DNA of 64,000 nucleotides from Arthrobacter oryzae (GCF_003634095.1 NZ_RBIR01000002.1:620001-684000), one strand, 5' to 3'. Numbered from the stretch's first letter, positions 43,546 to 53,391 are shown. Numbers and translations: made by a program. Notes: generated by a model not told the origin, from the letters alone.

Positions 43546-45055
43546 GTCCCCTGCTTCCGGGGCAGTGATGCCGGCTGCGGCGCAGCCTCTGTGGCGCAAC
43601 CGCGACTTCCTGATTGCCGGGACCGCCCGGTTCGTTGCGACGGCGGGGATGGGCGCCGTCGCTGTCAGCGTCATGCTGCACCTGCAGAACGCGGCGGCCG
43701 CCGGCGGAACGCCCGTCGCCGGGCCCTGGCTCGTGGCGGCCTACCTCCTGTGTTCAGCGCTGCCGCTGGTCCTGCTGGCCCCGTGGGCCGGCCGGCTGGC
43801 CGACACCCGGGACTCCCGCACGCTGGCGACGGCGGCGTCCGCGGTCAGCGCCGCAGCCGTCGCCGGCATGGGCCTGGCCCTGCAGTACTTGGAGAACTAT
43901 CTGCCCGTGCTGTTTGCCATGACGTTCCTGCTCGACGCGGCGCAGGCCGTGGCCGGCCCCACGTGGCAGGCCCTGCTGCCCCGGATTGTCGGCGAGAAAC
44001 GCACCCCGCGGGCGATGGGGACCATGCAGGCAACCATCATGATTGCCGGCATGGCCGGTCCCGCCGCGGGAGGCCTGCTCAGCGGCTGGGGCGGGGCCGG
44101 CCTGGTGTTCGCCGTCGCCAGCGGCTGCTACGTCGCCATGGGGCTGGGCGCCCTGCTGATTCGCACCCGGCGCGGCACGGCAGCCGAGCGGGCCGGCAGG
44201 CCGAAGCCGGAACTGCTCGACGGGCTGCGCCTGATCCGCCGGGACGGCCTCGTCTGGGCCCTCGTGCTCGGGGCGATGTTCTTCATCGTCGTCGGCGAGG
44301 CCACGAATGTCCTTGAGGTGTTCCTGGCCCGCGGCGAACTTGGCGCCACGGAGACGCAGTACGGGCTCCTGAGTGCTGCGTTCGGCCTCGGCATGGCGGG
44401 CGGGGCCACGATGGCCGGGAGCATCCGGACACCCCGGGTGCGGCTGCGCGTGCTGCTGGCCTCCATGATCGTGACCTCGGCCTTCCTGGTCCTCACGGGA
44501 GTAGTCCCCAACGTGGAAATGCTGTTTGTGGCCTACGCGGCGACCGGGGCGGCCTGCGGCGGCCTGAACGCCTGCTTCGGGGCCATCGCGATCCTGCGGA
44601 TTCCGGAAAATGGCCGGGGCCAGGCGATGGCGATCGTCGGCGGGATGACACGCGCAGTGTCGATCGGAGCGCTGGCCCTCGGCGGCCTCCTGGGCGCCGT
44701 GGTGCCGGTGCGTGTGAGCTTTCTGCTCACCGGCGCCGTCGGCGCCCTGGTTGCCCTCGCCCTCACCGCCTACGTCCTGCCGCGGTTCGGCCGGGAGGAC
44801 TCCGGAGTTAGCGAGGAAGCGGCAGCCGCGGCGCCAGGGGTAGCCGGTACAGCCGCCGCACCGGCCGCGCAAACCGCCGGGGCGGCGGGAAGCGCCGCCT
44901 CAGGCCGGCAGCAGGAAGCCGTCGCGAACCAGGTTCCCGACTTCGGTGAGGAGGCCGGTCCGGAATTCCGCCCCGTCAAACCCCTCGTAGCCGCCCAGCA
45001 GCGCCTCGAGGGCGCCGATGATCTGCCCGACGGAGAGGTCGCCGTCGCACGCTGA
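43526..45055 (+). CDS. MFS transporter
   Basis: A 509-residue major facilitator with about 12 helices over residues 25-430; the A-motif-like GRLADTRDSRTLA loop and QALLPRIVGEKRTPRAMG are typical of the EntS/AraJ-type efflux families. The 60-residue C-terminal tail after the last helix is Ala/Gly-rich and its final 52 codons are antisense to the convergent methyltransferase gene. An ATG at 43568 is an alternative start. Probably controlled by the divergent ArsR regulator. Confidence 0.85.
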   Translation: MKHTLHKSPASGAVMPAAAQPLWRNRDFLIAGTARFVATAGMGAVAVSVMLHLQNAAAAGGTPVAGPWLVAAYLLCSALPLVLLAPWAGRLADTRDSRTLATAASAVSAAAVAGMGLALQYLENYLPVLFAMTFLLDAAQAVAGPTWQALLPRIVGEKRTPRAMGTMQATIMIAGMAGPAAGGLLSGWGGAGLVFAVASGCYVAMGLGALLIRTRRGTAAERAGRPKPELLDGLRLIRRDGLVWALVLGAMFFIVVGEATNVLEVFLARGELGATETQYGLLSAAFGLGMAGGATMAGSIRTPRVRLRVLLASMIVTSAFLVLTGVVPNVEMLFVAYAATGAACGGLNACFGAIAILRIPENGRGQAMAIVGGMTRAVSIGALALGGLLGAVVPVRVSFLLTGAVGALVALALTAYVLPRFGREDSGVSEEAAAAAPGVAGTAAAPAAQTAGAAGSAASGRQQEAVANQVPDFGEEAGPEFRPVKPLVAAQQRLEGADDLPDGEVAVAR

Positions 45056-46594
45056 GACGAAGCCGGCCAGCTCGGTGCTGAGCAGGTTGGTGCGCCGCAG
45101 CCCGGCGCCCTGCCGCAGCAGGATGACACCGGGGTGTTCGGCGCCCGGGCGCTGGTGCCGCTCTTCTGTGACGTCCTCCGCGACGAGCAGGTGGGCCCCG
45201 GCCAGATCGTGGGCGGCCAGCCAGTCGGCACGTTCGACGGCGGCACCCAGGTGCGGCCCCACCGGCTGCTCGATGGGGTAGGTGATCTCCTCGAAACGGG
45301 ATAGCACCGGCCCGGCGCCGGCGGCGGGCCGGCGCAGCCAGATCATGCCAAAGCCGATCGCCGTCACGTTGCGCGAGGCGAAGTCATCGAGGTAGGCCGC
45401 GTATGAGTCCTGATAATGCTCCCGGTCGCGGTTTTCCGAGGCGTCCTGCAGCCAGGTCTCGGCGTACTGCCCCGGACCCACCTGCTCGCGCTGGATGAAC
45501 CACACATCGGTGGCCGGGCTGGCCCAGCTCTGGGGGCGGTCGGCCCAGCCTGAACCCGCCGGGATCTCCCAGTTGCCCAGGAGCTGGGCCGTTCCCGCCG
45601 GGGCGAGGACCGCGGGCAGGCCGCGGACCAGGGAGGAAACGATCTCGTCCCCCGGCAGGCCGCCGTCGCGGTAGGTGAACTGGTCCCCGGCGGTCTCGCC
45701 GAGGCTGCGGGGCGTAATGACGAACGGCGGGTTGGACACCACCAGGTCAAACTCCTCTCCGGCGACAGGGTCCAGGAGGGATCCATGCTTCAGGCTCACG
45801 CGGGCGTCAAGATCGGCCGGGTCCAGGTGCAGTTCGGCAGCATTGAGCAGAAGGTTGAACCGGGTAAATGCCAGGGCGCGCGCGGAAATGTCAGTGGCCG
45901 TCACGTGCTCCGCGTGATGCAGCAGATGGAACGTCTGAATGCCGCAGCCCGTGCCGAGGTCGAGGGCCCTGGCGACATGCCGCCGGGCGGTGACCTGGAC
46001 CAGGGTGGTGGAGGCCTGCCCGATCCCCAGGACGTGGTCATGGCGGAGGACGCCGGAGCGCTGGTGGGCCGCGAGGTCGCTGGCCACCCAGAGGTCCGCC
46101 CCGCCGTCTGCGGCGCCGTCCTCCCCTATCGTCGGATCCCAGCCGTACGGCCTCAGGTCCACCTTCGCCTGGAACAGGCCACCGTCGGCCGGCTCCACCA
46201 GCCCGAGTTCCATCAGCCCGTCCGTGCGGATGCCGGGGAGGGCGGCGTCGAGGATCTCGGCACGCTGCGGCACGGCCAGGAGCCAGAGACGCACGACGGC
46301 GGCGAGCGCCGCCGTCGCCGTCTCACCGGCAGCGCGGCCGGTGGCGATCAGCGCGGGGATGAGCTGGTCCCGGCCGAGCGCTGAATGCGCAGCCTCGCCA
46401 AGAAGCTCAGCAACGCCGTCCACGGAGTAGCCCACGGCTCGCAGGTCCGCGGCCAGGGCCTCGAGGAGGACGGGGAGATCGCTCCGCGGCGCCTCCGGGA
46501 TGCTGCCGGCGGGCACCGGCGTCGGGGTATCCGGAGTCGGGGTATCCGGAGTCGGGGGGACCGGCAGTGAAGGGCCTTGCGCTGAGGAAGTCAC
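44900..46594 (-). CDS. Class I SAM-dependent methyltransferase (DUF7059/HemK-like)
   Basis: A 564-residue protein with an N-terminal helical/winged domain (residues about 40-190), a central Rossmann methyltransferase with ALDLGTGCGIQTFHLL as motif I and VSNPPFV as the N-methyltransferase signature, and a 200-residue C-terminal domain. NPPF suggests methylation of a Gln or Asn side chain or adenine amino group. A related mycobacterial protein is known only as a conserved gene. GTG start. The first 35 residues repeat PDTPTP. The 3' end overlaps the MFS gene on the other strand by 156 bp. Confidence 0.85.
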   Translation of the reverse strand: MTSSAQGPSLPVPPTPDTPTPDTPTPVPAGSIPEAPRSDLPVLLEALAADLRAVGYSVDGVAELLGEAAHSALGRDQLIPALIATGRAAGETATAALAAVVRLWLLAVPQRAEILDAALPGIRTDGLMELGLVEPADGGLFQAKVDLRPYGWDPTIGEDGAADGGADLWVASDLAAHQRSGVLRHDHVLGIGQASTTLVQVTARRHVARALDLGTGCGIQTFHLLHHAEHVTATDISARALAFTRFNLLLNAAELHLDPADLDARVSLKHGSLLDPVAGEEFDLVVSNPPFVITPRSLGETAGDQFTYRDGGLPGDEIVSSLVRGLPAVLAPAGTAQLLGNWEIPAGSGWADRPQSWASPATDVWFIQREQVGPGQYAETWLQDASENRDREHYQDSYAAYLDDFASRNVTAIGFGMIWLRRPAAGAGPVLSRFEEITYPIEQPVGPHLGAAVERADWLAAHDLAGAHLLVAEDVTEERHQRPGAEHPGVILLRQGAGLRRTNLLSTELAGFVSACDGDLSVGQIIGALEALLGGYEGFDGAEFRTGLLTEVGNLVRDGFLLPA

Positions 46595-46629
46595 CGCACA
46601 AGTTTAGTCCCGGGACCGTGCCGTTCCGG

Positions 46630-47427
46630 CTAGAGTTTGGCCTCGGCGTAGATCCGCAGGGCGTCCCGGACGAAGGCCGCGCCGTCGGCGCCGCCGTAAT
46701 TCGCGGCGAACCGGGGATCGCCCACGTACATCTCCCCGAGTCCGGTGACGTAGGCCTTGATGTCCGGCGGGGCGCCTGCGCTGCCGTCCGCTCCCCGGGT
46801 GGCGCCTGCTGCCGGGGCCGCCGGCGTTCCGGGGATACCCCTGAGCCAGTCGACGTGGCGGCGGGCCAGATCCTGCGCCTCCGGCCCGTCCGCCGGAACG
46901 CCCGAAGCTGCCGCGGCCGTCCAGTCGGCGCCGAGCTGCCGGGACTGCTCGGCCCAGGCAGCCTTCTGTACCGTCCCCAAGCCGCGCCACCACGCGTCTG
47001 ACTTCGCATAAGCATCCTTGCCCCAGCGCTGTTCGACTTCTTCCCGATACTGGGTCTGGTCGAAGCCATCGAACATTTTCTCGGCCATGATCGTTCCTCC
47101 CGCTTGCAGTGCCTCAATGGTGTGACGGACGGAGGCGATCTGCCGCCCCAGCCTGTCCTGTTCCTGCTGCAGCCATTCCAAATGTCTGCCCAGCGCACGC
47201 CCGGCGTGCGCCTCGTTGCCAAGCACTCCGGCGATGGCCGGCAGCCCAAGCCCCAGGTCGCGCAGGAGCAGGATCCGTTGCAGGCGGACCAGGGATTCCT
47301 GGTCGTAGTATCGGTAGCCGTTGCGGCCTGTTCGGCTTGGCTTGAGCAGGCCGACGTCGTCGTAATGACGCAAGGTGCGGCCGGTGGTGCCCGTCATTTT
47401 TGCGATCTGTTGAACGGACCAGTCCAT
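46630..47427 (-). CDS. MerR-family regulator with TipAS effector domain
   Basis: A 265-residue regulator. Residues 1-75 form the MerR winged helix (WSVQQIAKMTGTTGRTLRHY, then GYRYYDQESLVRLQRIL), followed by a long dimerisation helix and the TipAS antibiotic-recognition domain (MFDGFDQTQYREEVEQRWG, AYVTGLGEMYVGDPRF). TipA-type proteins bind thiopeptide or other bulky drugs and activate their own promoter. An operator-like palindrome in a 19-bp spacer promoter lies 136 bp upstream. Confidence 0.93.
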   Translation of the reverse strand: MDWSVQQIAKMTGTTGRTLRHYDDVGLLKPSRTGRNGYRYYDQESLVRLQRILLLRDLGLGLPAIAGVLGNEAHAGRALGRHLEWLQQEQDRLGRQIASVRHTIEALQAGGTIMAEKMFDGFDQTQYREEVEQRWGKDAYAKSDAWWRGLGTVQKAAWAEQSRQLGADWTAAAASGVPADGPEAQDLARRHVDWLRGIPGTPAAPAAGATRGADGSAGAPPDIKAYVTGLGEMYVGDPRFAANYGGADGAAFVRDALRIYAEAKL

Positions 47428-47562
47428 CCGTGTGCCTTTCCGTGCCGTCTGGTTAGAAGTGGTGTGCCGTCTGTGATGTGCCGTCCCGTCGGCTCTGACG
47501 TCCGTCCGGGCCCCGCCGTCCGGCACCGCCAGGCTTCCAGGTGCTGCCGGCCTGTTTCTTCG

Positions 47563-47593
47563 ACTCTAGACTTTGACGTTGCGTCAAAGTCAA
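47563..47593 (-). promoter_or_regulatory. MerR-type promoter/operator for the TipAS regulator
   Basis: On the minus strand: -35 TTGACT (47593-47588), 19-nt spacer, -10 TAGAGT (47568-47563). The spacer holds part of a perfect palindrome, arms GACTTTGACG and CGTCAAAGTC around 3 nt (47569-47591). A 19-bp spacer with an internal dyad is the hallmark of MerR activation. Confidence 0.8.
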
Positions 47594-47677
47594 CCGGCCG
47601 CGCCCCGTGTCCGGGAGGGAGGGCCCCGACGAGACAGCGCGGCCGGAGGCGCACCCGTAAGACGGTAAGTTGGAGGC

Positions 47678-48133
47678 ATGGTTTTCCCTTCCTCCCACGC
47701 CCCGGCCGCCGGGCTGGTTCGGCGGACGCTGACGGGTGCGGCTGCCGCCGCCGTCGTGCTGGCCGCAGCGGCATGTTCCCCGGCCGGTTCGATCGAGAGC
47801 GCCGATGTTCCGGCGTGGAAGGCCACGGCCCTGCCCTCTGCCCCCGGAACCGTGCTGGAGGACTCCGGCAAGATCCTGAACCGGGATCCGATTGTCCGGA
47901 CCGCTCACAGCGTCCCCGCCGGCGCCTACACGCTGACCATGACCTGCGACGGCGGCGGGAAGGCGTTCATCGCCGTCAGCCTGGACGGGCGCCCGTTGGC
48001 TGAGGCGGGAGCCGCCTGCAACGGCAGCCGCGAAACCGCCCGCTTCAAGGTGCCCGCCGCAGGCGACGTCACGCTCAGTACCTCCAGTGTGGATGCCCCG
48101 CTCATCTACGCCTATCACCTGGCCGCCGGGTAG
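47678..48133 (+). CDS. Small secreted lipoprotein, paralogue of the next gene
   Basis: A 151-residue protein with a signal peptide and lipobox AAAC at about residue 33, then a 110-residue beta-type domain with two Cys (LTMTCDGGG and GAACNGSRE) that could form a disulfide. The pattern PAGAYTLTMTC...V.LDGRPL...C..SRE..R matches the gene that follows. Function unknown. Divergent from the MerR-type regulator, so it could be a regulated target. Confidence 0.72.
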   Translation: MVFPSSHAPAAGLVRRTLTGAAAAAVVLAAAACSPAGSIESADVPAWKATALPSAPGTVLEDSGKILNRDPIVRTAHSVPAGAYTLTMTCDGGGKAFIAVSLDGRPLAEAGAACNGSRETARFKVPAAGDVTLSTSSVDAPLIYAYHLAAG

Positions 48134-48292
48134 AAACCGATCCGGCCGGATCCTGGCGGGCCGTCTCAGCGGCCCCCGAAGTCCGGACGGATTGGCCTCC
48201 TGAGGGGCCCGGCCCTGCACCGCCGACCGTCCCGTCCGACCCGGGGCTTTTAACCTCTGGCGCTTGATCCCGGGCGGTCCTAATCTCAGGGT

Positions 48293-48838
48293 ATGCCCAC
48301 TGTGCCGGCCCGCAGGGTGCCGCGACGGCGCACTCCGGCGGCCGCCGCGTTGCTTTCAGTTGCGGTCTTTTTGGGGACTGCCCTGTCCGGCTGTGAGTAT
48401 GAATACAGCGCCGATCACTGGGACGACGAATCGGCTTCAGTTACGGCCTCGCCGCCCACCGACGCCGCCCTGCCGCAGGATCCCCATCTCAACGAACCCG
48501 TAACGGGCGACGAGCTGGACGAATGGGCCGATCACGTACTGCCCGACGCCGGGGGCCGGGTGTTCCAGACCGGATATGGCTCCGTGAAGGCAGGCGCGGT
48601 TCATACGGAGTCGACCACGCCGCTTCCCGCCGGCACCTATTCCGTGACGTTGGCATGCAGGAGCAAGGGCCGGGTCGCGTTCACCGTCCGCAATGGTCAG
48701 GAGCCGCTGGTGGACCTGAGCTTGCGCTGCGGGACCTCACGAGTCAACGTAGTCTCCCTGTCCAAGGACGCCGTGCTCTCCATCCAGGTGACCGGACAGA
48801 CGGCAGCCAACTTCGCCTACCGGGTGAGCCGGATCTGA
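48293..48838 (+). CDS. Small secreted lipoprotein, paralogue of the previous gene
   Basis: A 181-residue lipoprotein (lipobox LSGC, residue about 34). Its C-terminal domain has the same layout as the preceding protein: PAGTYSVTLACRSKG, NGQEPLVDLSLRCGTSR, then VLSIQVTGQTAANFAYRVS. A longer acidic linker joins it to the anchor (EYEYSADHWDDES). The pair likely arose by tandem duplication and subsequent divergence; role at the cell surface unknown. Confidence 0.72.
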   Translation: MPTVPARRVPRRRTPAAAALLSVAVFLGTALSGCEYEYSADHWDDESASVTASPPTDAALPQDPHLNEPVTGDELDEWADHVLPDAGGRVFQTGYGSVKAGAVHTESTTPLPAGTYSVTLACRSKGRVAFTVRNGQEPLVDLSLRCGTSRVNVVSLSKDAVLSIQVTGQTAANFAYRVSRI

Positions 48839-48882
48839 GGCACACCGCGGCGCGCGACGCCTGGGCAACACCTGCCTCTGGC

Positions 48883-48947
48883 GGCGCCCCGGGTCAGCGC
48901 GGCCGGAACGGGACGGGCGGCGCACCGGGTGAGCGCGGCCGGAACGG
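48883..48947. repeat. Tandem 29-bp duplication in the trhO downstream region
   Basis: A 29-bp unit at 48883-48911 recurs at 48919-48947 (period 36, two mismatches), containing CAGCGCGGCCGGAACGG-like sequence. Lies between the ends of convergent genes. Confidence 0.65.
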
Positions 48948-48981
48948 CTGAGTCAGTTCGGAACGGGGTGGGGTGCGCCGG

Positions 48982-49875
48982 TCAGGCGGCGCAGCCGTCG
49001 GGGCATCGCAGGGTTTCGGGGCTTGCGGCGCACTCGGCGCAGTAGAGCGTGAGGGTTCGGCAGATTGGATTGGAGCAGTTTTCGAACTTGCTCGTGGGCG
49101 CCGAGCAACGGACACACTCACCGATGGTCTTGGCGTCCTCGCTGAATTCCAGGTGCATGCGCTTGTCGAACACGTACAGGGAGCCCTCCCACAGCCCCTG
49201 GTCCTTGAAGGTCTCACCGTAGCGGACGATGCCGCCGTCGAGCTGGTACACCTCTTTGAATCCGCGGTTCACCATGAGGCTGGACAGGACCTCGCAGCGG
49301 ATCCCGCCCGTGCAATAGGTGACAACCGGTTTGTCCTTGAGGGCATCGTATTTACCGGAGTCGAGTTCCTTGATGAAGTCATGGGTGGTGGCGACGTCGG
49401 GGACCACCGCATCCTTGAACTTGCCGATCTGAGCCTCGAAGCCGTTGCGCCCGTCGAAGAATACGACCTCATCGCCCTGCTGTTTCTTGGCATCGATGAG
49501 TTCGTGCAGTTCCTCGGGTTTGAGGTGCGTGCCGCCGCCCACCACTCCGTTAGTGTCGACCCTGAGCTCGCCCGGGGCACCGAAGGACACAATCTCGTCC
49601 CGCACCTTGACACTGAGCCGCGGGAAGTCCGCCGCGCCGCCGTCGGACCACTTCACGTCGATGCCGTGGAAGCCCCGGTACTCACGCGTCGTCTTGACGT
49701 ATTGCTTCACGGCGTTCAGTTCCCCGCCTACCGTGGCGTTGATGCCGTCCCTGGAAATGATGATGCGGCCGGTCAGTCCGAGTTTCTCGCACAGGGCGCG
49801 CTGCCAGAGCCGGACGGCGTCCGGGTCAGCGAGGGGAGTAAATCCGTAAAAGAGCACAATCCTGTTCAAGGCCAC
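48982..49875 (-). CDS. trhO: tRNA uridine(34) hydroxylase TrhO (rhodanese family)
   Basis: A 297-residue YceA/TrhO protein that hydroxylates U34 in tRNA anticodons using O2. Segments of the N-terminal domain ([12 protein letters not shown]) and rhodanese domain with catalytic Cys188 in [10 protein letters not shown] are complete. The C-terminal 60 residues carry eight Cys residues ([14 protein letters not shown] and later CAEC, CPDGC), a zinc-knuckle-like region found in many actinobacterial members. GTG start at 49875. Convergent with the lipoprotein pair, divergent from the GNAT gene. Confidence 0.93.
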   Translation of the reverse strand: MALNRIVLFYGFTPLADPDAVRLWQRALCEKLGLTGRIIISRDGINATVGGELNAVKQYVKTTREYRGFHGIDVKWSDGGAADFPRLSVKVRDEIVSFGAPGELRVDTNGVVGGGTHLKPEELHELIDAKKQQGDEVVFFDGRNGFEAQIGKFKDAVVPDVATTHDFIKELDSGKYDALKDKPVVTYCTGGIRCEVLSSLMVNRGFKEVYQLDGGIVRYGETFKDQGLWEGSLYVFDKRMHLEFSEDAKTIGECVRCSAPTSKFENCSNPICRTLTLYCAECAASPETLRCPDGCAA

Positions 49876-49992
49876 GCATTTAAGGGTACTGGGTGCGACG
49901 AACGGCCGGGCGACAATCACAATTGGATAAGCAAGCGCTGTTCCCCAACCCGGCCACTGTTGCTTGTGGCACGGCTGGAATACGCTCTTCAC

Positions 49993-50685
49993 ATGAGTCT
50001 TGACGCCATGGTTGAAGACACCACTCACCTGCTGGAAATCTGGGTGGCCGGTTGGGCAGGTTGTCGCGGATATGAGACGCGCAGGGAGGGGCGGTTCCCT
50101 GCGGCTTTCCGCGCGGACACCACCCACCAGTGGGAATATTTCGCCTATGACCCGACCGGTGCGGAATTCGCGGATCTGGCGGCCAAGACGGCCGAGATGC
50201 CGGCGAGGGTCCTCACGATCCTCACCAACGATGTGGCACGGTACTCACAGTTGGGCCAGCAGAATGGCCTCCAGGTCACCTCGGCTTCCCAGACCATGAT
50301 GATCGTGGACATGGAGACCCAGGACGCGGAGGACCCCTGGCTTTCGGACGACGACCTCAAATTGGAAACCTCCCGGACGGACGGCGTCCATCATGCCGTG
50401 GTCCGCGCGGCCGACGAGGTGGCGGCAAGCGGGCGCGTATTTGTGGTCGGACACACGGCGATCTTCGACAAGATCATGACCGCGGAGGCCTACCAGCGGC
50501 GAGGATTGGGCAGTTTCATCATGAAGGCCCTGGCGGCGCAGGCCTTTGAACACGACGTCGACTCCGGTCTGTTGCTCGCATCACTGGACGGCCAGAAACT
50601 CTATTCCCACCTCGGCTGGCGCACGGTCTGCCATGTTCTGATGCTGTCAACATCCGATGAAGGTGCCGACCTGTCCGTGGGCTGA
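49993..50685 (+). CDS. GNAT family N-acetyltransferase
   Basis: A 230-residue protein with a GNAT domain in its second half: motif [21 protein letters not shown] with the R-R-x-G-x-G signature, then [17 protein letters not shown] as motif B. The first 100 residues are a less conserved substrate-specific part. ATG at 49993; an in-frame ATG at 50008 is possible. No substrate is apparent. Divergent from trhO. Confidence 0.85.
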   Translation: MSLDAMVEDTTHLLEIWVAGWAGCRGYETRREGRFPAAFRADTTHQWEYFAYDPTGAEFADLAAKTAEMPARVLTILTNDVARYSQLGQQNGLQVTSASQTMMIVDMETQDAEDPWLSDDDLKLETSRTDGVHHAVVRAADEVAASGRVFVVGHTAIFDKIMTAEAYQRRGLGSFIMKALAAQAFEHDVDSGLLLASLDGQKLYSHLGWRTVCHVLMLSTSDEGADLSVG

Positions 50686-50943
50686 CGTTCTGCGGGACTT
50701 GCCCCGGAGCGATTCCCTGGACGCGACTGCCGCTGGCAGCCGTCCTGCATATTCCCGCTACGGTCATAGCTGCCGTCATGTTCCCAGGACCGGCATGGCA
50801 CCGGCTCCGACGCCCGGGCAGCGCGCCGTTTCCCCGAACCGTTGGCCGTCTGCTGTGCCGCGGCCAGCGGGGCCGGCGGACTTCCGGGCACGGGGGACTG
50901 CAGGGCACGGGGTCGATTTGAGGCCGGATGAAAGAATGTGTGA

Positions 50944-53376
50944 GTGAACCCGCATGAGTCCCTGATTCCGCTGCTGGGCCGAGGTCCGGACCCGGAACAG
51001 CTCCGTCATGTGCGAACCATTCCCGCCCGCCAAGCCGTCAATGCGCCGTGGCCGGACTGGTCCCACCCGGATCTTGTGGCGGCCTACGGTTCCTTGGGCA
51101 TCCATGAGCCCTATCTTCACCAGGTCCGGGCCGCCGAGCTCGCCCACGCCGGAGAGCACGTGGTCATTGCCACCGGCACGGCGTCCGGCAAGTCCCTGGC
51201 GTATCAGCTCCCCGCCCTGGACGCGATCCACCGTTCCGAGCTCAGGGTTCTGGCCGATCCCGGGAAGATTCACGACGACGGCGCCGTCACCCTTTATCTC
51301 TCCCCCACCAAGGCCCTGGCGGCCGACCAGCTGGCCGCTATCCGGTCCCTGAAACTCCCCACCGTCCGGGCCGAAACCTACGATGGTGACACCGACCCCG
51401 CCTCCCGGCGCTGGATCCGGGACCACGCGAACTTTATCCTCGCGAACCCGGACATGCTGCACTTCGGCATCCTCCCGAACCATGCTTGGTGGGCCAGGTT
51501 CTTCAGGCGCCTCCGCTACGTGATCGTCGACGAGGCCCACAGCTACCGCGGCGTCTTCGGTTCCCATGTGGCGAACCTGATGCGGCGCCTGCGGCGGATC
51601 TGTGCCTACTACAGCCCAAGCGGATCGCACCCGGGGCCCGTGTTCATTGCGGCCTCCGCCACGGCCTCCGAGCCCGGGAAATCCTTCGGCAGGCTGATCG
51701 GCGCCCCGGTGCGTGCCGTTTCCGAAGACAGCTCGCCCCATGGGTCCACCACCGTGGCGTTCTGGGAACCGGCGCTGACCGAACTCCGGGGCGAAAACGG
51801 TGCCAAGGAGCGCCGGACCGCCGTCGCCGAGACCGCCGATCTGCTGGCCAATCTGGTGTCCTCCCGCACCCGCACGATTGCCTTCATCAAATCCAGGCGT
51901 GGGGCCGAGACGATTGCTTCCATCGCCAAGCGCCTCCTCGATGAGGTGGACCCCAGCCTGCCTCAGCGGGTGGCCGCCTACCGATCGGGCTACCTGCCGG
52001 AGGAGCGACGGGCCCTGGAAAAGTCGCTGCGCTCGGGAGAGCTGCTGGGTGTCTCAAGCACATCCGCGCTTGAGCTGGGCATCGACATTTCCGGTCTCGA
52101 CGCCGTGCTGGTGGCCGGCTGGCCCGGTACCCGGGCGTCCTTGTTCCAACAGATCGGCCGGGCGGGCCGCGCCGGGCAGGACGCAATCGCGGCGTTCGTG
52201 GCCAGCGATGACCCGCTGGACACCTACCTGGTCAATCACCCCGAGGCGATTTTCGACGTGTCGGTGGAGGCCACAGTTTTCGATCCCTCCAATCCCTATG
52301 TCCTCGGCCCGCATCTCTGCGCCGCCGCCGCGGAACTTCCGCTGGGGTTCGCCGAACTGGAACTCTTCGGAGCAACCTCCGAAAGGCTCCTGGATCGACT
52401 GGTTGCGCAGGGCTACCTGCGCAAGCGGCCGGCCGGATGGTTCTGGACCCACCCGCAAAGTGCCGCCGCCATGGTGAACCTGCGGGCAGACGGCGGGGGT
52501 CCGGTGAGCATCGTCGATGCCGACACGGGCTCCTTGCTCGGCACCATGGATTCGCCCCAAACCCACTACCAAGCCCATACCGGCGCCATTTACGTCCATC
52601 AGGGTGACAGCTACGTGGTGGAAGACCTGAACGAGGACGATCATTGTGTGGTCGTGCGCCGGGCGAACCCCGACTACTACACCACGGCCCGGGACGTGAC
52701 CCAGATCGAGGTCCTCGAAACGGAGCGCACCACACAGTGGGGCGACGTGGCCGTACATTTCGGCGATGTGAAAGTCACCACCCAAGTGGTCTCCTTCCAG
52801 CGCAAGGCGTTGATTTCTAACGAGATCCTCGGCGAAGAACCCTTGCAGCTGGGCGCCCGCGACCTGTTCACGAAGGCGGTCTGGTTTGTCATGGACAACC
52901 GCTCGCTGACCGGGGCGGGACTGATCGAAGCTCAGTTCCCCGGGGCCCTGCATGCCGCCGAGCACGCGGCCATCGGTCTCCTGCCGCTCGTGGCTTCCAG
53001 TGACCGCTGGGACATCGGCGGGGTCTCCACGGCCATTCATGCCGACACCGGAGTGCCCACCATCTTCGTCTACGACGGCCATCCCGGCGGGGCCGGTTTC
53101 GCCGAACGCGGCTACGACAAGGCCCGGTTGTGGCTGACTGCCACGCGGGACGCCATCCAGGCCTGCGAATGCGAGTCCGGCTGCCCGTCCTGTGTGCAGT
53201 CCCCCAAGTGCGGCAACAAGAACAATCCTCTCGACAAGGACGCTGCCGTCACACTGATCGATGTGCTGCTCCACGACGCCGGCGAGCAGATGAACCCCGC
53301 CCGCCCGGATACGGCATCGGCCGGAACAGCAGCCGGGACGTCGGCAGAGAATCCCGTCCAACCCCTCCGCGCCTGA
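50944..53376 (+). CDS. DEAD/DEAH-box helicase of the Hrq1/SftH type (helicase/secretion neighbourhood)
   Basis: An 810-residue superfamily 2 helicase. Walker A ATGTASGKS (Lys83), DEAH box at residues 196-199, SAT motif in AASAT, and motif VI in QQIGRAGRAGQ are present. The C-terminal half has the DUF1998/MZB domain with a four-cysteine cluster in CECESGCPSCVQSPKCG, typical of Hrq1-like helicases tied to DNA repair. GTG start. In actinobacteria this gene lies convergent with a Tad-like operon, as here; the functional link is unknown. Confidence 0.94.
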   Translation: MNPHESLIPLLGRGPDPEQLRHVRTIPARQAVNAPWPDWSHPDLVAAYGSLGIHEPYLHQVRAAELAHAGEHVVIATGTASGKSLAYQLPALDAIHRSELRVLADPGKIHDDGAVTLYLSPTKALAADQLAAIRSLKLPTVRAETYDGDTDPASRRWIRDHANFILANPDMLHFGILPNHAWWARFFRRLRYVIVDEAHSYRGVFGSHVANLMRRLRRICAYYSPSGSHPGPVFIAASATASEPGKSFGRLIGAPVRAVSEDSSPHGSTTVAFWEPALTELRGENGAKERRTAVAETADLLANLVSSRTRTIAFIKSRRGAETIASIAKRLLDEVDPSLPQRVAAYRSGYLPEERRALEKSLRSGELLGVSSTSALELGIDISGLDAVLVAGWPGTRASLFQQIGRAGRAGQDAIAAFVASDDPLDTYLVNHPEAIFDVSVEATVFDPSNPYVLGPHLCAAAAELPLGFAELELFGATSERLLDRLVAQGYLRKRPAGWFWTHPQSAAAMVNLRADGGGPVSIVDADTGSLLGTMDSPQTHYQAHTGAIYVHQGDSYVVEDLNEDDHCVVVRRANPDYYTTARDVTQIEVLETERTTQWGDVAVHFGDVKVTTQVVSFQRKALISNEILGEEPLQLGARDLFTKAVWFVMDNRSLTGAGLIEAQFPGALHAAEHAAIGLLPLVASSDRWDIGGVSTAIHADTGVPTIFVYDGHPGGAGFAERGYDKARLWLTATRDAIQACECESGCPSCVQSPKCGNKNNPLDKDAAVTLIDVLLHDAGEQMNPARPDTASAGTAAGTSAENPVQPLRA

Positions 53377-53391
53377 GCGCGGTCTTCGGCA

